Below are positions 1 through 8,496 of a stretch of 64,000 nucleotides of DNA, one piece after another (the first letter of the stretch is position 1; every line of letters starts with the position of its first letter). A program made the translations under genes and the position numbers. The notes under the pieces are model-generated. The model searched no databases and had not been told where the DNA came from. It saw only the letters and a program-made list of their open reading frames with translations. This DNA comes from CAVUCH01 sp963739995 (GTDB taxonomy: Bacteria > Acidobacteriota > Vicinamibacteria > Vicinamibacterales > JAENWD01), in the NCBI GenBank assembly GCA_963739995.1, contig CAVUCH010000010.1, positions 56,120 through 120,119 of the forward strand. Direction: 5' to 3'.

Positions 1-113
1 ACCGACGCGTACACTTCAACCACGTCCACGCTCGTGCCGAACTGTGGCAGCTGCGCCGCGCCGAGCGTCAGAGCGGCGAAGACAGCCGCAACCGACCGCC
101 CACGAGGCAGCAG
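1..113 (-). CDS. N-terminus of a secreted protein, VWFA-related type (partial)
   Basis: The minus strand at the left edge has an open frame running off the window. It reads as a short basic stretch, a hydrophobic signal-like segment (SVAAVFAALTLGAAQ) and then FGTSVDVVEVYASV. That last stretch resembles the start of the VWFA-related family of Acidobacteria, where a signal peptide is followed by a variable-V-x-V-Y-V-x-V strand. Only about 37 codons are visible, and none of the usual start codons sits at a convincing position; a CTG near position 113 is one candidate, so the right limit is approximate. The gene would be transcribed away from tatA. The family link rests on one short motif and is tentative. 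Confidence 0.35.
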   Translation of the reverse strand, partial: MLPRGRSVAAVFAALTLGAAQLPQFGTSVDVVEVYAS

Positions 114-187
114 AGCCGGTGGTAGAATGGCGAGGTCGCTCGGCCCGGTCGCGTCGACCGTGCGTCGGCCGTGGGAGGAGTCGGACG

Positions 188-343
188 ATGGGCCTTGGTA
201 TTCCCGAATTGGTAGTCATCGTCACGATCTTGGTCCTGATTTTCGGTGCCAATCGCCTCCCCGAGCTCGCCCGGGGCGTGGGGCGCGGCATCCGCAACTT
301 CAAGGAGGCGACCCGCGATGGCCTGAAGGACCGCGACGGTTAG
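188..343 (+). CDS. tatA: TatA/TatE-type twin-arginine translocase subunit
   Basis: This 51-residue protein has the TatA layout: a short N-terminus (MGLGIPEL), one transmembrane helix at about residues 6-20 ending in FGANRLPEL, then an amphipathic helix with RGVGRGIRNFKEA. TatA oligomers form the export path for folded proteins carrying RR signal peptides. The ATG at 188 is chosen because GGGAGGAG ends 7 bases before it; the frame stays open upstream but that part is not TatA-like. A TAGAAT hexamer at 122-127 could be the -10 box. There is no tatB or tatC beside it. Two products encoded in this window (starting at 40812 and 46336) carry Tat-like signals and are possible cargo. At 51 residues it is at the short end for the family. 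Confidence 0.9.
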   Translation: MGLGIPELVVIVTILVLIFGANRLPELARGVGRGIRNFKEATRDGLKDRDG

Positions 344-502
344 CAGCCCGCGCTGAAATCTGCCTGCATTCGGCCGACGCTGCCATCCCGCCTGGCGGCG
401 TTGCGACTCCCTCGCACATTCCCGATATTGTCGGTCGTCGCGCCTGGCCAGCCAGGCGCATGGTCGCCCTCAGTGCCACGGCAGTCTTTCACTACGGGCT
501 GC
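344..502. repeat. Non-coding hairpin-bounded repeat element, copy 1
   Basis: This element fills the gap between tatA and selB. Its ends form an imperfect inverted repeat: GCAGCCCG-cgc-TGAAA at 344-359 matches the reverse complement of TTTCACTACGGGCTGC at 487-502. The core at about 391-468 is roughly 80 percent identical by eye to the core of copy 2 at 10159-10320. It holds an inner hairpin (GCGCCTGGC, loop CA, GCCAGGCGC) at about 449-468. There is no coding capacity. The pattern fits a MITE-like or REP-like mobile repeat, but no transposase is present in the window to test this. Confidence 0.6.
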
Positions 503-520
503 CAGCACACCGCCCTCGCC

Positions 521-2431
521 TCAGAGCACGACACGCGCCTCCCCGGCGCGGCGGGTCACACGTTCCCGGTCCAGGTACTCCAGCAGCGGAATCGCAAACT
601 TCCGGGTGATGCCGTAGCGCTCCTTGAAGGACGCCACATCCACGCGCGCATCTGGCCCCGCCGTCTTGAGCGCCCGCACGTCCCCCTTGAGGCCGTCGAG
701 CGCCGCCTGGTGGAAATACACTCCTCCGATCTTGACCGCCACTTTCTGCCGCACCAGGAGCGCGAGCACGCGGTCGCTGACGTCCGCAGCAATCCCGTGT
801 GCCGCGGCGATCGCGGCCGGGTCTGCCGGTTTGAGTCCCCCGGCGCGGAGTTCCCGCTCCATCGTGTTGCGCGCCTCGGCTTCGCGAGGAGATAGCGAGA
901 GGGCGTGTCCGGCGCCTGAGAGACGATCGCGCCCGGTCACCCTCTCCGCACCGGCCAGGTCGGCCAGGACTCGCTCGAACAACACCGGCGCGGCATGCGC
1001 GAAGAGCCGTTCGCGCGCTTCCTCGCGCGCCAGCCCCTCCGACAGCGGATGCGCCGTGTGATAGTCGCGCACCAGCGCCTGCAGGCCTGCGGCCAGGGCC
1101 TCGCGCAAGCCCGGCGCAAACACCACGCCCTGGATCTCATCCACGAGGCCTGCCGCTCGCAGCCGTTCGATGGTGGCGGGCACATCCCCCGGCGGCACCC
1201 CGGTCCGCGCGGTCAGAGTGGCAGCCGCGAGGCCGGCGGCACCTCGCTCCTCGACCATCAACGCGATTGCGCGATCGTCCGGCCGCGCCTCTCCTCCTTG
1301 CGCGAGGCGCGCGAAGCGCCCGCGTGCGGCTGCGGTCCGCACGCCCGTACGCGGAGCATGCGGGTCGAGCACGATCCCGCCCCCGATCGTCACGGCCGGC
1401 GAGTACGCCCGGAGGATGAACCGGTCGCCCCGCGTGAGCACCGCGGGCGCCTCGAGCCGAATCCTCGCGAAGGCTCCGGTGCCGGGAGGCACGCCGTCCG
1501 CCGGCTCCCCGGGGAGCAACGCCACGCGTGCGAGCAATTCGGCGGTGCCCTGGTGGAAGCGCACCCGCGCGCCGTGTTTCAGCGGCCGTGCGCTCGCAAG
1601 CAGTTCCACGCGCGCGTCGATCACCCGCGACGACTCGAACAGGTGCGGCGCCACGAGCGATTGCCCACGCGTCACCTCCTCCACCTCCACGCCTCCCAGG
1701 TTCACGGCCGTCCGCTCGCCAGCGACGACCTCCTGCCGGCGTTCACCGTGCACCTGCAGGCCGCGCAGCTTGACCGGGCGGTCGCCCGGCAGCAGCAGGA
1801 GCTGGTCATCCTGGCGGATGCGACCGGACACGAGGGTGCCGGTCACGACCGTGCCAAAGCCTTTCATCGTGAAGGCGCGGTCGATAGGCAATCGCGTCGC
1901 ACCGTCGATGGCTCGGGGCATGGACTCACCCGCGACAGTGATGAGCGCGCTGCGCAGCGCGTCGAGCCCCTGCCCGGTGCGCGAAGACACCGGGACCATC
2001 ACCGCGGCTTCGAGAGGTGTTCCCTTCAGAAGGTCGGCCACCTCCAGGCGAACCAGCTGCACGGTCTCGTCGTCCACGAGGTCCGCCTTCGTGAGCGCCA
2101 TGATGCCCCGGGTCACGCCGAGCAGCCGGCAGATCTCGAAGTGCTCGCGGGTCTGCGGCATGATGGACTCGTCAGCCGCCACCACCAGCAGCACGGCATC
2201 GATGCCGCCCGCACCGGCGAGCATGTTGCGCACGAACCGTTCGTGCCCGGGCACGTCGACGAACGCGACGTGCACGTTGCCGCTCGACCAGTGCGCGAAG
2301 CCGAGATCGATGGTGATCCCGCGCGCCTTCTCTTCCTTCAAACGATCGGGGTCAGTGCCCGTGAGCGCCCGGACGAGGCTGCTCTTCCCGTGGTCGATGT
2401 GACCGGCGGTGCCGATGACGACGCTCTTCAT
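521..2431 (-). CDS. selB: Selenocysteine-specific elongation factor SelB
   Basis: The 636-residue protein is a translation GTPase that delivers Sec-tRNA to UGA codons marked by a SECIS hairpin. The G domain is complete: GHIDHGKS at residues 10-17, KARGITID at 35-42, DVPGH at 59-63 and TKAD at 114-117. The DVPGH form and the initial MKSVVIGTAGHIDHGK are SelB-like rather than EF-Tu-like. Beta-barrel domains follow, and the C-terminal third has the repeated winged-helix character that binds SECIS RNA. Length is normal for SelB. It starts 10 bases after the rnr stop and is probably cotranscribed with it. No selA, selD or tRNA-Sec was seen nearby, so the rest of the pathway must lie elsewhere. Confidence 0.93.
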   Translation of the reverse strand: MKSVVIGTAGHIDHGKSSLVRALTGTDPDRLKEEKARGITIDLGFAHWSSGNVHVAFVDVPGHERFVRNMLAGAGGIDAVLLVVAADESIMPQTREHFEICRLLGVTRGIMALTKADLVDDETVQLVRLEVADLLKGTPLEAAVMVPVSSRTGQGLDALRSALITVAGESMPRAIDGATRLPIDRAFTMKGFGTVVTGTLVSGRIRQDDQLLLLPGDRPVKLRGLQVHGERRQEVVAGERTAVNLGGVEVEEVTRGQSLVAPHLFESSRVIDARVELLASARPLKHGARVRFHQGTAELLARVALLPGEPADGVPPGTGAFARIRLEAPAVLTRGDRFILRAYSPAVTIGGGIVLDPHAPRTGVRTAAARGRFARLAQGGEARPDDRAIALMVEERGAAGLAAATLTARTGVPPGDVPATIERLRAAGLVDEIQGVVFAPGLREALAAGLQALVRDYHTAHPLSEGLAREEARERLFAHAAPVLFERVLADLAGAERVTGRDRLSGAGHALSLSPREAEARNTMERELRAGGLKPADPAAIAAAHGIAADVSDRVLALLVRQKVAVKIGGVYFHQAALDGLKGDVRALKTAGPDARVDVASFKERYGITRKFAIPLLEYLDRERVTRRAGEARVVL

Positions 2432-2441
2432 CGAATGCCTG

Positions 2442-4709
2442 TCACCGCTGCCGGCGCGACCGCACGGCCCTTCGCGTGGCGCGTTCCCGTTTGCCGGGGC
2501 GGCTCTTGACCACGCGCTCGGCTTTCGGCCGCGCCTTGCTGCGCTTCGGCCCGCGCCCGCTCTCGTCCTGGCGCAGCGCGTCGAGGACCTCGACGAGACC
2601 GAGATCGATCTGCCGCCGTTCCATATCCACCCGCACGACCTGGACGCGGACGCGGTCCCCCAGCCGGTACACTTTGTGGGTGTTCTCGCCGCGCAAGGTG
2701 TGGGTCGCTTCGAGGAAGCGATAGTAGTCGTCCGCCATGCTCGAGATGTGGACGAGTCCCTCGACGAAGTGCTCGGTCAGCTCGATGAACAAACCGAACG
2801 CGGCCACGCCGGTGATGTAGCCGTCGAACTCGTCGCCGACCTTGTCGGCCATGAAGCGGACCTTCTTCCACTGCACCAGCTCCCGTTCCGCATCGTCGGC
2901 GCGGCGTTCCATCTCGGAGGTGTGGCGTGCGATCTCCGGGAGGTCCTCTTCGAGCTCCTCGGTCCGGGCCGCGTCAGCGTCACCGTGCCGGATCTCGCGG
3001 AGCAGGCGGTGCACGACCAGATCCGGGTAGCGGCGGATCGGTGAGGTGAAGTGGGTGTAGTTGGCGGCCGCCAGGCCGAAGTGGCCCAGGTTCATCGGTG
3101 CGTAGCGTGCCTTCTGCATCGTGCGCAGCATGAGAAAGGCGATGGGCCGTTCCTCGGGGGTACCGCGGATCTTCTCGAGCAGGCGCTGAAAGTGCCGGGG
3201 ACGGATCGCGCTCGCGGATGCCGCGAGCGAGTACCCGAACCCACCGATGAACTCCTCGAACTGTGCGACCTTCAACAGGTCCGGCTGCTCGTGCACGCGG
3301 TACAGCCCGGGTCCCTCGCTCTCCGAGATGAACTCCGCCACCGTTTCGTTCGCCAGCAGCATGAACTCCTCGATCAGCCGGTGGGCGACATTGCGTTCAG
3401 CAGCGATGATGTTCTCGATGAGGCCAGACTCGTCCATGACGACTTCGGCCTCCGGAAGGTCGAAATCGATCGACCCGCGCCGCCGCCGCCGCGTGTTCAA
3501 GATCACGAACAAGTCGTGCATGCGGTCGAACAGCGGGACCAGGGATGCGTACTTCTTCCGTGTCGCCGGATCGCGCTCGGCGAGAATGGTGTTCACCTCG
3601 GTGTACGTCATGCGAGCGTCGCTGTTGATCACACCGTCGTCGAACTGGTGGCGGACGACCTCGCCCGAACGCGAGACCTCCATCAGGCACGACTGCACCA
3701 GCCGATCCACACGCGGGTTCAGCGAGCAGAGACCGGTCGCGAGCTCCGCGGGAAACATGTGCACCGCGCGCTCGGGAAAATACACGGACGTGCCGCGCTC
3801 GTACGCCTCCTGGTCGAGCGCGCTGCCTTCCTCCACGTAGTGCGATACGTCGGCGATATGGACGCCGAGCCAGTAGTGCCCGTTCGGCAACAGGTCCAGG
3901 GTGATTGCGTCGTCAAAGTCGCGCGCATGCTCGCCGTCGATGGTGACGGTCGGCACTGGCCGGAAATCCGTGCGGCCGTGCAGATCGCGCTCGTGCAGGA
4001 CGGTGCCAAGGCGCCGCGCTTCCTCAATGGCCTCGTCGCCGTGCACGTCGGGAATGTTGTGTTTGCGGATGATGATCTGCGTGTCGACGCCGGGGGCGTC
4101 GATGGGACCGAGGACCTCGATGATCCGCCCGAGCGCCGGGCGGCTCGGCGTCGGCCACCGCGTGAGCTCCGCTACCACCATCGTGCCAGGCTTCGCGTTC
4201 CGGGCCTCGGCCGGTGGCACCTGCACGTCCGTGAGCAGGCGCTTGTCGAACGGCACGACGAAGCCCAGGCCCGAGTCGTCCAGATCGAAGCGTCCAACGA
4301 CGGACGCGTTCGCCCGCTCGAGGATCCGGATCACCCGCCCCTCCATGCGGTCGGCCTGCTGGCGTTCGATGCGCAGCACCACGCGATCGCCGTGCAGCGC
4401 CTCCTTCAGGTTGGCGGAGGACACGTAGACATCGGGCTGGGCATCGCGCCCCGTGTCGGGCGTGACGAACCCGAACCCGCGTGGATGCGTCTGCAGGCGG
4501 CCGACCACGAGGTCCATACGGTCGGCCAGGCCGAAGCGGTTTCCCCGGATCTTGATCAGGTCGCCACTCTCGACGAGCAGCTTGAGGTGCCGGCGTACCG
4601 TGGCACGGTCCTCACGCGGGATGCGAAGCAACTGAAGCAGCTCTTTGGCCGTGGCGGGGTGGTGCACGCGGTCGCGGAACTGAGCGAGCAGCTGTTCGCG
4701 TGAGAGCAT
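2442..4709 (-). CDS. rnr: Ribonuclease R (RNB-family 3'-5' exoribonuclease)
   Basis: RNase R degrades structured RNA processively from the 3' end. The 755-residue product has an N-terminal winged helix (about residues 1-60), cold-shock/OB domains (65-230) and the RNB catalytic domain with DGEHARDFDDA at 258-268 supplying metal-binding aspartates, followed by HIADVSHYV at 284-292. An S1 domain follows, then a basic tail rich in Lys and Arg (KRSKARPKAERVV onward) typical of RNase R. The ATG at 4709 is chosen because it begins MLSREQLL just after the upstream gene; the frame stays open further up only through that gene in another frame. selB lies 10 bases downstream. Confidence 0.93.
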   Translation of the reverse strand: MLSREQLLAQFRDRVHHPATAKELLQLLRIPREDRATVRRHLKLLVESGDLIKIRGNRFGLADRMDLVVGRLQTHPRGFGFVTPDTGRDAQPDVYVSSANLKEALHGDRVVLRIERQQADRMEGRVIRILERANASVVGRFDLDDSGLGFVVPFDKRLLTDVQVPPAEARNAKPGTMVVAELTRWPTPSRPALGRIIEVLGPIDAPGVDTQIIIRKHNIPDVHGDEAIEEARRLGTVLHERDLHGRTDFRPVPTVTIDGEHARDFDDAITLDLLPNGHYWLGVHIADVSHYVEEGSALDQEAYERGTSVYFPERAVHMFPAELATGLCSLNPRVDRLVQSCLMEVSRSGEVVRHQFDDGVINSDARMTYTEVNTILAERDPATRKKYASLVPLFDRMHDLFVILNTRRRRRGSIDFDLPEAEVVMDESGLIENIIAAERNVAHRLIEEFMLLANETVAEFISESEGPGLYRVHEQPDLLKVAQFEEFIGGFGYSLAASASAIRPRHFQRLLEKIRGTPEERPIAFLMLRTMQKARYAPMNLGHFGLAAANYTHFTSPIRRYPDLVVHRLLREIRHGDADAARTEELEEDLPEIARHTSEMERRADDAERELVQWKKVRFMADKVGDEFDGYITGVAAFGLFIELTEHFVEGLVHISSMADDYYRFLEATHTLRGENTHKVYRLGDRVRVQVVRVDMERRQIDLGLVEVLDALRQDESGRGPKRSKARPKAERVVKSRPGKRERATRRAVRSRRQR

Positions 4710-4713
4710 GCGC

Positions 4714-5136
4714 CTACTTCCCGGCCGCGCGGGTGGCGCGTTCGAGCGCGGCGAGCGCGTCCGCCGTGGCACCCTGAGCCGACTGGTCGAGTTGGGCTGC
4801 GAGCCGCCGGGCCTTTTCCGCGGCTGCGAGCGCTTGCTGCCCGTCGGTGACGCGCGCCGCGTCGCCATCACTCTCGTATCTCTTGACCACGGCCTGCAGA
4901 GGAATCTTGGCAGCCTCGAGGTTCTGGGTAGCCGCCCCGAAATTGAGCGAGTAGAGATCGACCCGCGCGGCGAGGAGCCGCGTGCGGGCGTCGCTCACCT
5001 GAACCCGCAGGTCGCTGTCGTGCAGGCGCGATTGCAGTTCGAGCCGTCCCGAGGCGCCCCAGACATAGCCGCCCGCCAGGGCCAGTATGAAACCCAGTGC
5101 CACCCAGCCGACGATCTTCAGCAATCGAGCGTTCAC
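4714..5136 (-). CDS. Hypothetical inner-membrane-anchored helical protein
   Basis: The 140-residue product begins MNARLLKIVGWVALG and has a single transmembrane helix at about residues 7-27, with an Ala/Gln-rich periplasmic or cytoplasmic part predicted to be all helical. Segments such as NLEAAKIPLQAVVKRY and ALAAAEKARRLAAQL suggest a TPR-like or coiled-coil fold. The GTG start at 5136 has a strong Shine-Dalgarno run (GGGGAGGGGG). It ends 4 bases before rnr and probably leads the rnr-selB transcript. I do not recognise a family; a role as a scaffold near the membrane would be a guess. Confidence 0.7.
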   Translation of the reverse strand: MNARLLKIVGWVALGFILALAGGYVWGASGRLELQSRLHDSDLRVQVSDARTRLLAARVDLYSLNFGAATQNLEAAKIPLQAVVKRYESDGDAARVTDGQQALAAAEKARRLAAQLDQSAQGATADALAALERATRAAGK

Positions 5137-5193
5137 GTCCCCCTCCCCACCTTGCCGCTGCTCCGCCGACGCGTGTCTCGATCGGAGGGGAGA

Positions 5194-6426
5194 TCAACCA
5201 CCGGCCGGGCCGATGAGCGCCACCTGCACGTCGCCGACGTTCGTGTTCGTCGGGCCCGTGACCACCAGGTCCCCCAGGAGATCGAAAAATGACCAAGCGT
5301 CGTTGGCTTCAAGATACCGCATCGGGTCGGCCCCCGAAGCCTCCGCGCGTGTGGCGCTGGTCGAGTCGGCAATCGCGCCGGCGGCGTCCGTCGGCCCGTC
5401 AACGCCATCCGTGCCGATGCTCGCCAGCGCCGCTGCCCGGCCGACGGTGGCCAGACCGGGGACCGCGGCCAGCGCGAACTCCTGGTTGCGTCCACCCGTT
5501 CCGCAGCCCGTGACGCGCACGGTCGTCTCGCCACCTGAGACGACACACAGCGCATCCGCGTGGTGCCGGGCCAGCGCCGCCACCCACGCGGCATGCTCCC
5601 CGCCACGCGCTCTGGCTTCGCCGACGATCGGTCGCTCGGCATTGACGAGGCGGTAACCCAGGCGGCGTGCCGTGTCCATGGCTGCCGCGCGGGCGTCGGC
5701 CCCGGAGCCGATGACATGGGCGATGGATCGCGACAGCGAGGCAGCTCCGGGTTTCGGGGTCTCCGGCACATCGCCCGCTGCGCCGCGTTCCAGCCAGTCG
5801 ACGGCGTCGCGCGGAAATACGCGGCGGCCGCCGCACGCGTCGACCACCTCGAGCGCCTCGACGAACGTGGTCGGATCGGCGATTGTCGGACCCGATCCGA
5901 TCACGCTGAGGTCATCGCCGACCACGTCCGAGATGGCCATCGTGAGGGTTTGCCCGGCGCACGCCGCCGCCAGGCGCCCGCCCTTCACATGCGAGAGGTG
6001 CTTCCGCACGCAGTTGACGGCGTGGATATCGGCGTCGGCGCGCAACAGCCGCCGTGTGACGTCGCGCTTCGCCTCGAGCGATACGCCGGGCGCGGGCAGC
6101 GTCATGAGAGCTGACGCCCCGCCCGAGAGCAGCACCACGAGGCATTCGTCGAGGCCGACTGCGTGTGCGGCACCGAGGGCGGCGCGACCCGCGCGCACGC
6201 TGTGCTCGTCTGGAACAGGATGGGCGGCGGCAATCGCGTCGACTCCAGGTGGCAACGATTCAGGGGCCCGAGGAGTCACGAGCAGAGTCCGGTGATGGAG
6301 TGTGGGCATTCCGGCCATGAATGCGCCCGCCATCGGCAGAGCCGCTTTGCCGACGGCGAGGAGGTGGATGGAGGACGCAGGCGTGTCGGGGAGAATGCCC
6401 CGGGCGAGCGCCCGGTTCACGAGCAA
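5194..6426 (-). CDS. Glycerate 2-kinase (GckA/MOFRL family)
   Basis: The product matches the glycerate kinase family formerly called hydroxypyruvate reductase TtuD, which phosphorylates D-glycerate. Recognisable parts are the N-terminal GckA domain (LLAVGKAALPMAGAF, VLLSGGASALM), the middle LSHVKGGRLAAACAG and MAISDVVGDDLSVIGSGPT, and the C-terminal MOFRL domain (GRNQEFALAA, ASIGTDGVDGPTDAAG). The frame continues upstream of the TTG at 6426 with family-like sequence (LGQIVRSAIAAADAA) back to about 6504, where a CTG overlaps the preceding stop. The real start may therefore be a rare codon about 78 bases upstream, giving roughly 436 residues. The small helical gene lies immediately upstream. 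Confidence 0.88.
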   Translation of the reverse strand: MLVNRALARGILPDTPASSIHLLAVGKAALPMAGAFMAGMPTLHHRTLLVTPRAPESLPPGVDAIAAAHPVPDEHSVRAGRAALGAAHAVGLDECLVVLLSGGASALMTLPAPGVSLEAKRDVTRRLLRADADIHAVNCVRKHLSHVKGGRLAAACAGQTLTMAISDVVGDDLSVIGSGPTIADPTTFVEALEVVDACGGRRVFPRDAVDWLERGAAGDVPETPKPGAASLSRSIAHVIGSGADARAAAMDTARRLGYRLVNAERPIVGEARARGGEHAAWVAALARHHADALCVVSGGETTVRVTGCGTGGRNQEFALAAVPGLATVGRAAALASIGTDGVDGPTDAAGAIADSTSATRAEASGADPMRYLEANDAWSFFDLLGDLVVTGPTNTNVGDVQVALIGPAGG

Positions 6427-6500
6427 GGCCGCATCGGCCGCGGCAATCGCGGACCGGACGATCTGCCCGAGATCGGCGCGAAGTGTCGCGAGCGAAACGG

Positions 6501-6815
6501 TCAGTGGGCTTTCGCGGGATCCGACCAGGCCGACAACCCGGTCAGCACGTCGATCTCGCGCAGCAGGCGGCTGACGACCTGCTCGCCATTCTGCTGCTCG
6601 CAGAGATGATCCAGGTTCGAGAGGATGCGCCGGAGCGCGGCCTCGACATCGAGAATCGCGCGTTCCGAGTAGTATTCGCGCTGCTGTTGCAGGCAGCGTT
6701 GGTGTTTGAGGAATTCTTCGCGGTAGAGATCGGCGAGGCAGGAAGGTGGAATGTGCGCGCTTGCTGGCCGTCCTTCGGGCCGGAAGCGGGACATGCGAAT
6801 CCTCGGCGAGGTCAT
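6501..6815 (-). CDS. Small helical hypothetical protein
   Basis: The product is about 104 residues. Its C-terminal two thirds is predicted to be helical, with LADLYREEFLKHQRCLQQQREYY and heptad-like spacing around AALRRILSNLDHLCEQ. Two starts are plausible: ATG at 6815 with GGTGAG 7 bases upstream, and ATG at 6794 with GAGGA 5 bases upstream. A GTG at 6845 lacks a site. The gene lies between gatB and the glycerate kinase on the same strand and its stop overlaps the possible start of the latter. I recognise no family. The two cysteines (in HQRCLQQ and DHLCEQ) are not arranged as a metal site. Confidence 0.55.
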   Translation of the reverse strand: MTSPRIRMSRFRPEGRPASAHIPPSCLADLYREEFLKHQRCLQQQREYYSERAILDVEAALRRILSNLDHLCEQQNGEQVVSRLLREIDVLTGLSAWSDPAKAH

Positions 6816-6863
6816 GTGAAAACTCACCTCAGTGTAGGCCGGCACCCTGGGCGTGTCAACGGC

Positions 6864-8303
6864 CTACCCGTGTTCTATCTCACGCCGCAGCAGTTCGTTG
6901 ACGACCTTCGGGCTCGCCTTGCCCGACGTCGCCTTCATCACCTGGCCGACGAGGAACCCGAAGCTCGCGGCCTTCCCGGCGCGGTACTGCGCGACCGCTT
7001 CAGGCTGAGCGGCCATGATGTCGCGGATGATTGTGGCGAGCGCATCCTCGTCGCTGATCTGGGCGAGCGCCTCGCTTCTGACGATCTCGTCGGCCGACCG
7101 CCCTGAGCCGTACATTTTCTCGAACACCGTCTTCGCGGTCGTGCTGTTGATCGCGCCACGGTCCACGAGTGTCACGAGCCCGGCGAGCGCCTCCGGGGTG
7201 ACCCCGGCCTCCTCGATCTCGACGGCACGGTCGTTCAACACGCGACTGAGCTCCCCCATGATCCAGTCTTTGGCCGCTTTCGGGTTGCCCGCGCGCCGCG
7301 CGGTCTCTTCGAAGTAGTCGGCGACCCCGCGGGAACGCGTCATCTCGCCCGCATCCGACGCGGCCAGGCCGTACTCGGCGGCGAAACGCGCCCGCCGCAC
7401 GTGTGGAAGCTCGGGCAACGCTTCGGCGATGGCTGCGACGCGCGCGGCGCTGAACACGAGCGGCGGCAGATCGGGCTCCGGGAAGTACCGGTAGTCGTGA
7501 GCCTCCTCCTTGCTGCGCATCGCAACGGTGCGCGCCGCGGCGGGATCCCACAGGCGCGTTTCCTGAACAACGCGCCCGCCCTCGGCGAGCAGCTCCGTCT
7601 GGCGTGCGATCTCATGCTCGAGCGCCTTGTGCAGATGGCGGAACGAGTTGAGGTTCTTCACCTCGGTCTTCGTGCCGAGGGGCCCGGTGCCCGCTGGCCG
7701 TACCGATACGTTCGCGTCGCAGCGGAGACTCCCCGCCTCCATGTTGCCGTCGTTGACACCCAGCCACACGAGCAGCCCCCGCAGCGTCTCGAAGAACGTC
7801 GCAGCGTCTCCCGGCGATCGGAGGTCAGGCTCCGTCACGATCTCGATGAGAGGCACGCCGCTGCGGTTGTAGTCGATGTAGGTCTGCTGCGCCGAGTCAT
7901 GGAAGCCCTCGTGGAGCGACTTGCCCGCATCCTCTTCCATGTGCACACGGGTGATCGCGACGCGGACCGTCGAACCCGCGCGCGGCAACTCGAGAAAGCC
8001 GGCGCTGGCCAGCGGCTGATCATACTGTGAGATCTGGTATCCCTTCGGCAGATCCGGGTAGAAGTAATTCTTGCGGGCAAACTCCGACCGCGCGTTGATG
8101 CGGCATCCGAGCGACAGTGCCGCGCGTACGGCCAGGTCGACGGCCCGGCGATTCAGTACCGGCAGCGCGCCGGGCAGCCCGGCACACACCGGGCATACGT
8201 GGGTATTCGGCGGGTCTCCGAACCGTGTGCGGCAGCCGCAGAAGATCTTGGTGACGGTCAGGAGCTGCGCGTGAATCTCGAGGCCGATGACGGGTTCGTA
8301 CAT
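6864..8303 (-). CDS. gatB: Asp-tRNA(Asn)/Glu-tRNA(Gln) amidotransferase subunit B
   Basis: GatB is the tRNA-binding kinase subunit of GatCAB, which converts Glu-tRNA(Gln) or Asp-tRNA(Asn) to the cognate amide. The 479-residue product begins MYEPVIGLEIHAQL and has the zinc site formed by CGC and CPVC near residues 22-42. The signature YPDLPKGYQISQYDQP and the conserved MEAGSLRCDANVS follow. The C-terminal YqeY-like tail domain is complete (FLVGQVMKATSGKASP). The ATG at 8303 is chosen because GatB homology begins there; the frame upstream belongs to the ispH promoter side. A TAGGAT box on this strand (8338-8333) may be its -10. gatA and gatC are not in this window. Confidence 0.95.
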   Translation of the reverse strand: MYEPVIGLEIHAQLLTVTKIFCGCRTRFGDPPNTHVCPVCAGLPGALPVLNRRAVDLAVRAALSLGCRINARSEFARKNYFYPDLPKGYQISQYDQPLASAGFLELPRAGSTVRVAITRVHMEEDAGKSLHEGFHDSAQQTYIDYNRSGVPLIEIVTEPDLRSPGDAATFFETLRGLLVWLGVNDGNMEAGSLRCDANVSVRPAGTGPLGTKTEVKNLNSFRHLHKALEHEIARQTELLAEGGRVVQETRLWDPAAARTVAMRSKEEAHDYRYFPEPDLPPLVFSAARVAAIAEALPELPHVRRARFAAEYGLAASDAGEMTRSRGVADYFEETARRAGNPKAAKDWIMGELSRVLNDRAVEIEEAGVTPEALAGLVTLVDRGAINSTTAKTVFEKMYGSGRSADEIVRSEALAQISDEDALATIIRDIMAAQPEAVAQYRAGKAASFGFLVGQVMKATSGKASPKVVNELLRREIEHG

Positions 8304-8496
8304 GTGACGGCGCGAGCAGTCCGGTTGGGGTGATCCTACCGCAGGTGTGTCGGATGACACGAGGTGCCATGACCTGCACGCGCTGGCCGACCGCGCGGCC
8401 CAGCCGCCGGCCGGCCGCTGATCTGTATAATTGCAGGATGCCACCTGCGGCGGATCGGGCGCGTACGCGCCGGTCTTCGCCGGTGGCGCCCCAACC

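Noticed and set aside
995..2509. Long plus-strand open frame opposite selB
   Set aside because: The composition is basic and without domains, while the minus strand encodes SelB with all motifs.
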